Positions 1 to 8,314 of a stretch of 9,932 nucleotides of DNA are shown one piece after another; the first letter of the stretch is position 1, and each line of letters starts with the position of its first letter. Origin of the DNA: an uncultured Veillonella sp. (lineage in GTDB: Bacteria > Bacillota > Negativicutes > Veillonellales > Veillonellaceae); NCBI GenBank assembly GCA_934216375.1, contig CAKQBP010000035.1:1-9932 (forward strand). The letters are read 5' to 3'. The position numbers and the translations under genes were made by a program. Under the pieces are notes generated by a model that was not told the DNA's origin, did no database searches, and worked only from the letters and a program-made list of their open reading frames with translations.

Positions 1-947
1 TTATTATCTAATAGCTCACAGTATTCTTTAACGGCATCTTCCATTTTATGGAACCCTTTGTCATAGCCAGCGGCTAACAATTTAGTAGTATCAGCCTCTG
101 TAAAGCTTTGATATTTGCCTTTTAACACCTCTGGGAATGGTACATATTCAATTTTGCCTTGACCATTGTAATCAATTACAGCTTGCATAAATTGGTTAAA
201 GCTATGCGCATTACCTGTACCACAGTTGAAAGTACCAGAGATTTCAGGATGCTCCCAAAAATAAAAGTTTACATTAACTACGTCTTTTACATAGATAAAG
301 TCACGTGTTTGACCACCATCTTCGTAGCCATCCGTACCTTCAAAGAGGTTAATGATACCTGTTTCTTTATTTTTGTAGAACATTTGGCGTACTAAAGAAG
401 CCATTTTATCTTTATGAGCTTCATTAGGACCATATACGTTAAAGTAACGTAAACCAACTACTTGTGCAGTATATTCACCTTCATATTTGCGTACATAACG
501 GTCGAATAACAGCTTAGAATAAGCATATGGATTAAGTGCTTCTTCAGCTTCAGGCTTTTCTACGAAACCATTTGTACCATTACCATATGTAGATGCAGAG
601 GATGCATAGATGAATGGAATACGGCGGTCTTGGCAATAATGGAATAGATTTTTAGAACCTTCATAGTTGTTCTTCATCATATATTTGCCATTATATTCCA
701 TCGTATCTGCACAAGCACCCTCGTGGAATACGACTTCAATCGGGCCTACATCGAATGTACCATCAGCAATAGCACAATCGAAATCATCACAATCGATGTA
801 ATCTAGAAATTCTAGATTTTGAATATTACGAATCTTACGACCATCTGTAAGATCATCTACGATGAGAATATCTGTACGACCACGGTCATTCAGTGCTTTC
901 ACAATATTACTGCCAATAAAACCAGCACCACCTGTTACGATAATCAT
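1..947 (-). CDS. hldD: ADP-L-glycero-D-manno-heptose 6-epimerase, C-terminus cut by window edge
   Basis: Converts ADP-D-glycero-D-manno-heptose to the L-glycero form, the last step in making the activated heptose of the LPS inner core; a cytoplasmic NADP-dependent short-chain dehydrogenase/reductase-type enzyme. The frame stays open for 315 codons to the left edge with no stop. It begins MIIVTGGAGFIGSN, with the Rossmann glycine motif at residues 6-12, and it matches E. coli HldD, as I remember it, along its length: FHEGAC, the catalytic Ser in YASSASTYG (about S117), the YxxxK pair Y141/K145 in NPYAYSK, and RYFNVYGP. E. coli HldD is about 310 residues, so only a few C-terminal residues are probably missing. 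The start is firm: AGGAGG (960-955) lies 7 bases before the ATG, and this ATG overlaps the hldE stop as ATGA (947-944), indicating translational coupling. Family assignment is near certain. Confidence 0.96.
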   Translation of the reverse strand, partial: MIIVTGGAGFIGSNIVKALNDRGRTDILIVDDLTDGRKIRNIQNLEFLDYIDCDDFDCAIADGTFDVGPIEVVFHEGACADTMEYNGKYMMKNNYEGSKNLFHYCQDRRIPFIYASSASTYGNGTNGFVEKPEAEEALNPYAYSKLLFDRYVRKYEGEYTAQVVGLRYFNVYGPNEAHKDKMASLVRQMFYKNKETGIINLFEGTDGYEDGGQTRDFIYVKDVVNVNFYFWEHPEISGTFNCGTGNAHSFNQFMQAVIDYNGQGKIEYVPFPEVLKGKYQSFTEADTTKLLAAGYDKGFHKMEDAVKEYCELLDN

Positions 948-2422
948 AATTTGCCCTCCTTAGCCATAGTGGCTATTTTCCCTACAATATCTGATGTAGA
1001 GTAACCTTCTTTAAACGAAAGAACCTCTACATTGTCAACGGACTCCCGTCCGATAATATCTTCGATTTTATAATCCCCGCCCTTAACAAGAGTATTAGGA
1101 CGTAAGTACGCTAATAACTCAGCAGGAGTATCTTCTTCAAATAATACAACCCCGTCAATACATTGCAATGCACTCAATAAAGCTGCTCGATCCTCTTCAC
1201 TAACGATAGGACGAGTATCGCCTTTAAGGCGTTTAACAGATGCATCTGAATTCAAACCAATGATGAGATGGTCTCCAAGCTGTGCGGCCTCTTGTAAGTA
1301 TGTAATATGGCCACGATGAAGAATGTCAAAACAACCATTTGTGAACACTACGGTCTCACCTTTGCTTTGCCATTGTGAAACGAGTTCTTTCATTTCTTCC
1401 TTTGTATATAATGGTTTTGATTGAATACTATGTTTATAGGAATGCCATAAGTCTAATAGCTCAGAACGATGTATTGGATATGTACCAACCTTAGATACTA
1501 CGATACCCGCTGCACCATTGGCGATATGCAAGGCTAAACGCATCGATAAACCACTTGCAAGACAGGTCATCATCATGGATACAACAGTATCTCCTGCACC
1601 ACTCACATCGAATACCTCTTGTTGAGTAGCAGGATTATGCCATGTACGGCCATCCTTTGCAATAACTGTAATCCCTTTTGCAGAGCGCGTAGCTACAATA
1701 TAATCTAAATCTACAGTAGCAAGTACAGACTTAGCAGCCTCTACGATAGTAGCATCATCATTTTCTAATTTACGGCCTACACATTCACCAAGTTCTTTCA
1801 CATTCGGTGTAATACATGTAGCACCATTGTATTTAGACCAATTAGCACCCTTAGGATCTACGATAGTTTGCACACCATATTCCTTAGCCAAACTAAAGAT
1901 CGTCTTCAACAAGGTAGGTGTACAAACGCCTTTACCATAGTCGGATACGACAATACCATCGATACCAACTTTACATAGATTTTCGAGCCAACTAGATAGT
2001 TGTTGCTCTTCTTGGTATGTTAGATCTGTAATCGTTTCAAAATCAAGACGCATCATTTGTTGACGATCACCTAAGATGCGCATCTTAGTAATAGTAGAGC
2101 GGTCATCACTAGTGATTAAACCAGTCGTATCGATTTTATCAGTATCAAGTAAATGTTGTAATAAACGGCCATGGTCATCATTACCTGCTAATGCACCAAG
2201 ATACACCTTACAGTCTAAATTAGACAAATTAGATGCAACATTACCAGCTCCACCAAGGACCTCTTTCATCTTGGACACGCGGTTTACAGGAACCGGTGCT
2301 TCTGGAGAAATACGACTTACATCACCAAAAACATAACGATCTACCATTACATCACCTACAACGGCAATCTTTAAGTTCGGTAGTTGTTTTGTTAAAAATT
2401 GATTAATGGTAGTATTTATCAT
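944..2422 (-). CDS. hldE: Bifunctional heptose 7-phosphate kinase / heptose 1-phosphate adenylyltransferase
   Basis: Two-domain cytoplasmic enzyme. The N-terminal PfkB/ribokinase domain phosphorylates D-glycero-D-manno-heptose 7-phosphate to the 1,7-bisphosphate; the C-terminal nucleotidyltransferase domain joins heptose 1-phosphate to AMP from ATP. Numbered from the start chosen here (492 aa), residues about 18-320 are the kinase, with VVGDVMVDRY near the start, SRISPEAPVPV, and DVSGAGDT around 272-279 whose second Asp (278) is the usual catalytic base. The transferase carries TNGCFD and the HxGH motif (H369, H372), then NSDASVKRLKG and a STSDIV end. The start is uncertain. The frame extends to an ATG at 2452 (502 aa), but that adds ten unconserved residues behind a weak site; the ATG at 2422 has AGGTGG close upstream (only 3 bases of spacing) and gives an N-terminus nearer the family's. 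The stop overlaps hldD by 4 bases. The fused form is complete, with no missing key motif. Confidence 0.95.
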   Translation of the reverse strand: MINTTINQFLTKQLPNLKIAVVGDVMVDRYVFGDVSRISPEAPVPVNRVSKMKEVLGGAGNVASNLSNLDCKVYLGALAGNDDHGRLLQHLLDTDKIDTTGLITSDDRSTITKMRILGDRQQMMRLDFETITDLTYQEEQQLSSWLENLCKVGIDGIVVSDYGKGVCTPTLLKTIFSLAKEYGVQTIVDPKGANWSKYNGATCITPNVKELGECVGRKLENDDATIVEAAKSVLATVDLDYIVATRSAKGITVIAKDGRTWHNPATQQEVFDVSGAGDTVVSMMMTCLASGLSMRLALHIANGAAGIVVSKVGTYPIHRSELLDLWHSYKHSIQSKPLYTKEEMKELVSQWQSKGETVVFTNGCFDILHRGHITYLQEAAQLGDHLIIGLNSDASVKRLKGDTRPIVSEEDRAALLSALQCIDGVVLFEEDTPAELLAYLRPNTLVKGGDYKIEDIIGRESVDNVEVLSFKEGYSTSDIVGKIATMAKEGKL

Positions 2423-2516
2423 AATCCACCTATTCCTTACCCCAATATACATGTCTTCTTATTTATAATAAACCTTTGTTTGAAATAACATGTACCTATA
2501 TCTAATAACCTAGTGG

Positions 2517-3086
2517 TTAGTAATCTTCTTCAATGATCTCACACATAATGTGGCCAGCTAAGATATGCATTTCTTGAATACGCGCCGTCACATTGCTAGG
2601 GATAGCCAATGTAATGTCACATAATTCGGCTAATTTGCCGCCACCTTCCCCTGTGAAAGCAATGGTATGCATACCAATAGAGCGAGCCATTTCAGCCGCT
2701 TTCACAACATTCTTGGAATTCCCAGAGGTGGAAATACCGATAAGAACATCACCTGTACGGCCTAAGCCCTCTACTTGACGTGCAAAAACAGATTCAAAAT
2801 CATAGTCATTCGCAATAGCTGTTAATGCGGATGTATCAGTAGTTAATGCAATGCCTACAAGAGAGCGCCGTTCCTTTTTAAAGCGACAAATCAATTCAGC
2901 TGCTAAATGTTGAGAGTCCGCCGCAGAGCCACCATTACCACAGAACAAAATTTTATTACCATTTTCTAAAGCCGCTTTACAGCGATATCCGATTTCTTGA
3001 ATAATATCCATATGTTCCATCGTCTTACCAAACACTTCGAGATGCTCAGTAAAACGATCTGCAATGATTGGATTTAAATCAGTCAT
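2517..3086 (-). CDS. gmhA: Sedoheptulose 7-phosphate isomerase
   Basis: Cytoplasmic SIS-domain isomerase that turns sedoheptulose 7-phosphate into D-glycero-D-manno-heptose 7-phosphate, the first committed step of LPS heptose synthesis. At 189 aa it is the usual length (E. coli about 192). Phosphosugar-binding motifs [12 protein letters not shown] (49-60) and GISTSGNS (117-124) are present. The residues corresponding to the known GmhA zinc/active-site set are all there: H60, E64, Q171 and H179 (in [11 protein letters not shown]). The start is strongly supported: AAGGAG lies 8 bases upstream, inside the end of the M19 dipeptidase gene, and the ATG overlaps that gene's stop by one base (TAATG). 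It feeds HldE, encoded 94 bases downstream. GmhA is preferred over DiaA, a related SIS protein, because of the His/Glu/Gln/His set and the neighbouring hldE and hldD. Confidence 0.96.
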   Translation of the reverse strand: MTDLNPIIADRFTEHLEVFGKTMEHMDIIQEIGYRCKAALENGNKILFCGNGGSAADSQHLAAELICRFKKERRSLVGIALTTDTSALTAIANDYDFESVFARQVEGLGRTGDVLIGISTSGNSKNVVKAAEMARSIGMHTIAFTGEGGGKLAELCDITLAIPSNVTARIQEMHILAGHIMCEIIEEDY

Positions 3087-4012
3087 TATAAAATCTCCTT
3101 TAGTAGTCTATCTGCATTTTTCCAGAACAACTTTTCACACTGTTCCACAGATAAGCCTGCCTCTCTAAATGCATCATAAAGACGACTTATTTGAGACATA
3201 TCTGCAATCTCTGTATCTGGTGGAATTCCATCAAAATCAGTTCCCAACGCCACTACCTCTTCACCACCCTTGTCGATGAGATATAGACCGTGTTTAACAA
3301 TATCTTCAATGCGACTAATTGGCGATGTGCCGAGAAAATTCTGTGCAAAATTAAGTCCTATAATACCGCCCTTATTAGCGATAAGTCTAATAAGATTATC
3401 CGGCAAATTTCGAGTATGAGCCCTAACTTCCCGTGCATTTGAATGGGATGCTATAAAAGGAACATCTAAAATATCTCCTAATTGCTCTGTACCAGCATCA
3501 TTGAGATGTGAGCAGTCAACGATCATCCCTAAATCTTGCATAGCCTCAACGAATTCAACACCTTTAGATGTTAATTGTTTATGCTGCTCACCACAATGTG
3601 GCTCGCCAAGACCATTTGGATAATTCCACGTTAGTGTTATAAGTCTAACCCCATCTTTGTAAGCTTGGTTAAGTTTATTCAAATCGCCACCTAGTACGCC
3701 ACCTTCTTCAATAGACATGAGCGCCCCAATCTTACCAGACTTGTATACAGACTCTATATCTTGATAAGAGAGCACATGTTGTATGTGCTCTCCATAGTGA
3801 TGAAGTTGTGATATACACAAATTACGCATCTCTTCATAGCGTCCATAAGGGTCATTCGTCTCACCAATATTGATAAAGAGTGCAAAGTCTTGTACCTTGC
3901 TGTGAGCCTTTTGTAATTTTTCTATATCTATTTTCCAAGTATTGCGATATAAATCACCACTATCAGGATGATCTAGCAATTGCATCATCGTATCACAATG
4001 TAAATCTATCAT
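3086..4012 (-). CDS. Membrane dipeptidase family (peptidase M19) metallo-dipeptidase
   Basis: 308-residue zinc dipeptidase of the renal dipeptidase (M19) family, whose members cut dipeptides and often accept a D-amino acid at the second position. Family motifs are in order: the N-terminal HCDT pair (H5, D7), the bridging glutamate in SIEEGG (E102 or E103), DCSH (H169), ASHSNAR (H190, R194) and GTDFDG (257-262). I see no signal peptide or membrane segment, so despite the family name a cytoplasmic enzyme is likely. The substrate cannot be read from sequence; recycling of D-Ala-containing or other dipeptides is possible. GAGG lies 4 bases before the ATG. Its TAA shares a base with the gmhA start, so the two are almost certainly cotranscribed and coupled, although no biochemical link to heptose synthesis is known to me. 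Confidence 0.93.
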   Translation of the reverse strand: MIDLHCDTMMQLLDHPDSGDLYRNTWKIDIEKLQKAHSKVQDFALFINIGETNDPYGRYEEMRNLCISQLHHYGEHIQHVLSYQDIESVYKSGKIGALMSIEEGGVLGGDLNKLNQAYKDGVRLITLTWNYPNGLGEPHCGEQHKQLTSKGVEFVEAMQDLGMIVDCSHLNDAGTEQLGDILDVPFIASHSNAREVRAHTRNLPDNLIRLIANKGGIIGLNFAQNFLGTSPISRIEDIVKHGLYLIDKGGEEVVALGTDFDGIPPDTEIADMSQISRLYDAFREAGLSVEQCEKLFWKNADRLLKEIL

Positions 4013-4072
4013 AAAGCCTCACACATCGCTAATTTCAAAACCATGTATAACCAATCAGTAATACAGAATCAA

Positions 4073-4564
4073 TTATTCTTCTACAACAGGTTTGCGTTTT
4101 GGCTTTTTAGCATCTAACTTCTTCAGAGCTTTTAACTCTTCCATAAAGCTATCAATATTATCAAACTTACGATATACACTGGCAAAACGAACATATGCAA
4201 CTTGATCTATGTCTTTCAGTTGTTGTAACACGAGCTCACCAATGCGATCAGTTGTAACCTCTTGGTTAATTTCATTCCGAATGTCACGCTCCACATCATT
4301 AACTACTTGCTCCATCACAGACATAGGAACTGTACGCTTATCACAAGAGCGCAATAACCCATTCAGTAGCTTACCGCGGTCAAATAATTCACGTCGTCCA
4401 TTTTTCTTCAATACCATTAGTGGTACTTCTTCTATAATTTCATAGGTAGTAAAGCGACGGCCACAATTGATACATTCACGGCGACGGCGAATACTATTAC
4501 CTTCATCAGTCGTTCTAGAGTCTGTTACCTTCGTGTCTGTGTGTTGGCAATAAGGACATCTCAT
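4073..4564 (-). CDS. nrdR: Transcriptional repressor NrdR of ribonucleotide reductase genes
   Basis: ATP/dATP-sensing repressor that binds NrdR boxes before ribonucleotide reductase operons. The N-terminal zinc ribbon has its four cysteines in two CxxC pairs (C3/C6 and C31/C34), with the basic RRRREC stretch typical of the DNA-binding domain. An ATP-cone domain follows (about residues 49-139: VLKKNGRRELFDRGKL through YVRFASVYRKF). At 163 aa it is slightly longer than the usual 150-155 because of a Lys/Pro-rich tail (about 147-163) that looks disordered. The start MRCPYC is the invariant family start; AAGGAG lies 10 bases upstream (4580-4575). It is the first gene of the left-hand cluster, 60 bases before the M19 gene. 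A palindrome fitting the NrdR box overlaps its presumed promoter, suggesting autoregulation. Confidence 0.97.
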   Translation of the reverse strand: MRCPYCQHTDTKVTDSRTTDEGNSIRRRRECINCGRRFTTYEIIEEVPLMVLKKNGRRELFDRGKLLNGLLRSCDKRTVPMSVMEQVVNDVERDIRNEINQEVTTDRIGELVLQQLKDIDQVAYVRFASVYRKFDNIDSFMEELKALKKLDAKKPKRKPVVEE

Positions 4565-4625
4565 CTGGTTACTACTCCTTTTCTACTAATCAATCTGAAA
4601 TAGCGCATAATACGCCCATTTTCTC

Positions 4626-4639
4626 TACTATATATAGTA
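4626..4639 (-). promoter_or_regulatory. Probable NrdR box (14-bp perfect palindrome)
   Basis: TACTATATATAGTA is a perfect palindrome. Its central ACTATATATAGT (4627-4638) matches the inner 12 positions of the 16-bp NrdR-box consensus acaCwAtATaTwGtgt as I recall it; the outer two bases on each side do not match. It covers the likely -10 hexamer of the nrdR promoter, where bound repressor would block RNA polymerase. NrdR boxes before reductase operons usually come in pairs about three helical turns apart; I looked one such step on either side and found no second copy. Confidence 0.6.
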
Positions 4640-4657
4640 CCATGAAACCCTTGAAAA
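4629..4657 (-). promoter_or_regulatory. Candidate sigma-70-type promoter for the nrdR cluster
   Basis: On the minus strand TTTTCA (4657-4652) is separated by 17 bases from TATATA (4634-4629), each matching 4 of 6 consensus bases. Transcription would start near 4622, leaving a leader of about 58 bases before the nrdR ATG. The -35 element falls in the T-rich tail of the pyc terminator. It is the only well-spaced candidate I found between that terminator and nrdR. Confidence 0.45.
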
Positions 4658-4691
4658 TACAAAGAATCCCTAGGATTTCCTAGGGATTCTT
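4653..4691 (-). terminator. Intrinsic terminator of pyruvate carboxylase gene
   Basis: A perfect 13-bp inverted repeat, AAGAATCCCTAGG and CCTAGGGATTCTT (4662-4674 and 4679-4691), encloses a 4-base loop. On the minus strand the stem is followed by the T-rich TGTATTTTC. It lies 72 bases after the pyc stop and separates pyc from the nrdR cluster. The plus-strand side is also T-rich, but no plus-strand gene exists to use it. Confidence 0.88.
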
Positions 4692-4763
4692 CCATTATTC
4701 TTCAATTTTTCATTTTATGAAATACTTTAGAAATAATATTTTTAATTCTAAGCGCTTTTCAGC

Positions 4764-7700
4764 TTATCGTTTCAAAGCATCTTCAATACGAAGCAAGCAG
4801 TCACCAGATTCGATTCGGCTACCTTCACGTACAAGAATCTCTTCTACGATACCATCGATAGGAGCTGTAATTGTTGTTTCCATTTTCATCGCTTCTGTAA
4901 CGATTAATGGTTCGCCTTTAGTTACTGATTGACCATTCTTAACGAGGATCTTAACAACGGAGCCAGACAATGTAGCACCAATTTCACCAGGATTAGATTC
5001 ATCCGCTTTGCGACGAACAACACCAGTTGTTTTAGCATGTTTATCATGAACCTTAATACTACGAGGTTGACCATTAAACTCGAACAATACGATACGATTA
5101 CCATCTTCATCAGGATCAGAAACACCATTCATTTTAATGATAAGTGTTTTACCTTTCTCGATAGTTACCTGAATTTCTTCGCCCCGTTTCATACCGAAGA
5201 AGAATGTCGGCGTATCTAATACAGATACATCGCCAAAGTCTTTAACAAATTTGTTGTAATCTTGGTAAACCTTAGGATACAAGCAGTATGCACTAATATC
5301 TTCATCAGTTGTTTGAGCACCCATTTCGCCTAACTCATGTCGAATATGTTCAAAGTCTGTTGGTGGTAACACCGCACCAGGACGAACTGTGATTGGGCGA
5401 GCACCTTTCAAGATGATTTTTTGTAACTCTTCAGGGAAACCTTGGTATGGAGTGCCAAGACGACCTTCAAAGAATTCAACTACGGATTGAGGGAAGTCTA
5501 ATACATCCCCTTTTTCGTAGATATCCTTTTCAGTCAAATTGTTTTGTACCATGTACAATGTCATATCGCCTACAACTTTAGAAGATGGAGTTACTTTAAT
5601 AATATCACCAAACATCATATTTACTTGGTGGTACATTTTCTTGATATCCGCCCAACGATCGCCAAGGCCTACCATCTTAGCTTGTTGTTGCAAGTTAGAG
5701 TATTGTCCACCTGGCATTTCATGTTGATATACTTCAGTATTAGGATATGCTTCTGCTTTATCTACACCTTTGTAATATGGTCTGATACTACCAAAATAAT
5801 GAGACATTTCTTCCATGTAATCAATGTTCATTTCTGGTTGACGTTCATGACCAGACAATGCATAGTACATGGAGTTCATGCTAGGTTGAGAAGTACCATT
5901 AGCAAATGCGGAGTATGCTAAGTCGATTACGTCAACACCAGCGTCTACAGCGCGGCCATATGTATAAATAGAGTTGCCAGAGCCTTCATGAGTATGTAAA
6001 TGAATTGGCACAGTAACAGCATCTTTCAAAGCAGATACCAAATTATAAGAAGCTTGTGGTTTTAAAAGGCCGGCCATATCTTTAATGGCAATAATATTGG
6101 CACCAGCTTTTTCAAGCTCTTTTGCCATATTTACGTAGTAGTCCAAGTTGTATTTTGTACGAGCCCCATCAAGGATATCGCCAGTGTAGCACAATGCAAC
6201 TTCAGCTATTTTATTTTGTGCACGCACTTCATCGATAGCAACATGCATATTATCAAGGCTATTCAAGCTATCAAATACGCGGAAAACATCAATACCATTA
6301 GCAGCAGCCCGTTGAATGAATTGACGAACTACGTTGTCTGGATACGATGTGTAACCTACAGCATTAGCACCGCGAAGAAGCATTTGAAGCAATGTATTTG
6401 GAACTTCGCGACGGAACATGCGCAAACGCTCCCATGGATCTTCATGCAAGAATCGATAAGATACGTCGAATGTAGCCCCGCCCCAACATTCTAAGGAGAA
6501 TAAGTTAGGTACACCTTTTGCAGCATGACCTGCTACGCGAGCCATATCAATGGTACGAAGACGTGTAGCAAACAAAGATTGGTGAGCGTCACGCCATGTG
6601 GTATCAGTAAAGAATACTTGTTTTTGTTCAGATAACCATTTACTGAATTTATCTGGTCCAAGTTCATCAAATTTTTGTTTTGTACCAGATGCTGGACTTA
6701 CATCCAAAGTAGATGGCATTTGAATCGGTTCAAAGTCAGGAACCTCTTGAGCCCCTGCACCAGAATAACCATTAATTGTAACATCAGCAATGTAACGTAA
6801 CAATTTGGTACCACGGTCACGATCTGGTTTTAATTCGAATAATTCAGGATGTTCTTCAATGAAGTTTACATTATAAGAACCACTTTGGAATTCAGGATGT
6901 TCCAATACATTAATCAAGAAGTGAATATTTGTTTTTACACCACGAATACGGAACTCTTTTAAGCAACGAAGCATTTTACGAATAGTTTCTTCGTTGTTAG
7001 GACCAAATGCTGTCGCTTTCACAAGCAAAGAGTCATAGTAAGGTGTTACAACGGCACCAGTAAATGCATTACCAGAGTCAAGACGGATACCAAAACCACC
7101 GGAACTACGGTATGCCAAGATTTTACCGGTATCAGGCATAAAGTTGTTTTTAGGGTCTTCAGTGGTAATACGACATTGGATAGCAGTACCTTTACAAGGG
7201 ACTTTATCTTGTTCAGGAATACCTATTTCAGGACTATGTAGGCTAAAGCCTTCAGCGATTCTAATTTGAGCATGAACAATATCAATATCTGTAATCATTT
7301 CTGTTACAGTATGTTCTACTTGAATACGTGGATTAACTTCAATGAAGTAGAAGCTACCGTCAGCAGTTACCAAAAATTCTACAGTACCTGCATTCACATA
7401 GCCAACATTTTTCATTATTTTAACGGCAGCATCACATACAGCTTTACGAGTTTCTAAGGACAACGCAAAAGCTGGCGCCATTTCTACAACCTTTTGGTGA
7501 CGACGTTGAACAGAGCAATCACGTTCATGTAAATGAACAACATTACCATGTTCATCACCTAAGATTTGAACTTCAATATGTTTAGGTTCTACGATAAGTT
7601 TTTCTACATATACATCATCATCGCCAAATGCAGCTTTCGCTTCAGATTTAGCGCGATCATATGCATCTCGAAGGTCTTCTTTATGATGAACTTCACGCAT

Positions 7701-8210
7701 ACCACGACCGCCGCCACCATTAACGGCTTTAATCATCAATGGGAACCCATGTGTATCAGCAAATTCTTCTAGTTGAGCATAATTTTTTAAAGCCCCATCA
7801 GAACCTGGGATCATTGGAATTTTTGCTAATTTAGCTTGCTCACGAGCATTTACTTTATCACCAAACATATTCAAATGCTTGATTTTAGGCCCGATAAAGA
7901 TAATACCTTCTTCTTCACAACGACGAGCAAAGCCTTCATTTTCAGATAAGAAACCATAACCTGGATGGATAGCATCGATGTCATGTTCTTTTGCAATACG
8001 GATGATATCTTCTATATCGAGATATGCATCAACTGGTTTTTTACCTTCGCCTACGAGATAGGCTTCGTCAGCTTGGTTACGGTGCAAGGATAATGTATCC
8101 TCTTTAGAATAGATGGCTACAGTTTTAATACCCATTTCATTACATGCACGGAACACGCGGATCGCAATTTCTCCACGGTTGGCAACCAATACGGATTTAA
8201 TTTTTCTCAT
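4764..8210 (-). CDS. pyc: Pyruvate carboxylase, single-chain biotin enzyme
   Basis: ATP- and biotin-dependent enzyme making oxaloacetate from pyruvate and bicarbonate, feeding the C4 branch and gluconeogenesis; normally a cytoplasmic tetramer. The 1148 residues fit the family (about 1150). Biotin carboxylase spans about 1-450 (VLVANRGEIAIR; glycine-rich ATP loop GGGGRGMR 165-172; EVNPRIQVEHTVTE). The carboxyltransferase follows from DTTWRDAHQS (536 on), with the lysine usually carboxylated in IKDMAG (K710) and zinc-ligand type HTH (H739, H741). The biotinyl domain is C-terminal, with K1109 in EAMKMET. The HTH motif continues as EGSG rather than the DTSG I expect. The frame extends upstream to a GTG at 8234, but AGGAGG (8222-8217) lies 6 bases before the ATG at 8210 and that start gives the family's N-terminus MRKIKSVLVANRGE. 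It is probably a single-gene unit, with its own terminator downstream. Confidence 0.97.
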   Translation of the reverse strand: MRKIKSVLVANRGEIAIRVFRACNEMGIKTVAIYSKEDTLSLHRNQADEAYLVGEGKKPVDAYLDIEDIIRIAKEHDIDAIHPGYGFLSENEGFARRCEEEGIIFIGPKIKHLNMFGDKVNAREQAKLAKIPMIPGSDGALKNYAQLEEFADTHGFPLMIKAVNGGGGRGMREVHHKEDLRDAYDRAKSEAKAAFGDDDVYVEKLIVEPKHIEVQILGDEHGNVVHLHERDCSVQRRHQKVVEMAPAFALSLETRKAVCDAAVKIMKNVGYVNAGTVEFLVTADGSFYFIEVNPRIQVEHTVTEMITDIDIVHAQIRIAEGFSLHSPEIGIPEQDKVPCKGTAIQCRITTEDPKNNFMPDTGKILAYRSSGGFGIRLDSGNAFTGAVVTPYYDSLLVKATAFGPNNEETIRKMLRCLKEFRIRGVKTNIHFLINVLEHPEFQSGSYNVNFIEEHPELFELKPDRDRGTKLLRYIADVTINGYSGAGAQEVPDFEPIQMPSTLDVSPASGTKQKFDELGPDKFSKWLSEQKQVFFTDTTWRDAHQSLFATRLRTIDMARVAGHAAKGVPNLFSLECWGGATFDVSYRFLHEDPWERLRMFRREVPNTLLQMLLRGANAVGYTSYPDNVVRQFIQRAAANGIDVFRVFDSLNSLDNMHVAIDEVRAQNKIAEVALCYTGDILDGARTKYNLDYYVNMAKELEKAGANIIAIKDMAGLLKPQASYNLVSALKDAVTVPIHLHTHEGSGNSIYTYGRAVDAGVDVIDLAYSAFANGTSQPSMNSMYYALSGHERQPEMNIDYMEEMSHYFGSIRPYYKGVDKAEAYPNTEVYQHEMPGGQYSNLQQQAKMVGLGDRWADIKKMYHQVNMMFGDIIKVTPSSKVVGDMTLYMVQNNLTEKDIYEKGDVLDFPQSVVEFFEGRLGTPYQGFPEELQKIILKGARPITVRPGAVLPPTDFEHIRHELGEMGAQTTDEDISAYCLYPKVYQDYNKFVKDFGDVSVLDTPTFFFGMKRGEEIQVTIEKGKTLIIKMNGVSDPDEDGNRIVLFEFNGQPRSIKVHDKHAKTTGVVRRKADESNPGEIGATLSGSVVKILVKNGQSVTKGEPLIVTEAMKMETTITAPIDGIVEEILVREGSRIESGDCLLRIEDALKR

Positions 8211-8257
8211 GTATTGCCTCCTACTAGCTTCCACAAATATGAACTATCAGCTTTCAT
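8207..8257 (-). other. Possible 16-codon upstream ORF overlapping the pyc start
   Basis: ATG at 8257 opens a short frame (MKADSSYLWKLVGGNT) whose TGA overlaps the pyc ATG as ATGA, and the pyc AGGAGG lies inside it. The overlap geometry is what translational coupling would use, but there is no Shine-Dalgarno sequence before its ATG (AATAAAA precedes it), so it may be chance. Confidence 0.2.
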
Positions 8258-8314
8258 TTTTATTAATATATGAATATTTCCTATACTTACAGATAAATCA
8301 ATATTACGGAAGAC

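Noticed and set aside
4603..4615. Imperfect palindrome GCGCATAATACGC in the nrdR leader as a second regulatory site
   Set aside because: It does not fit the NrdR box and its arms are interrupted by mismatches; not distinguishable from chance.
4590..4619. Nine-codon leader frame before nrdR (MGVLCAISD)
   Set aside because: No ribosome binding site, no overlap with nrdR and no residue run suggesting attenuation; too short to support.
5544..5921. 125-codon plus-strand open frame inside pyc
   Set aside because: It is antisense to a highly conserved enzyme, has no ribosome binding site that I can see and no recognisable protein character; a shadow of the real gene.
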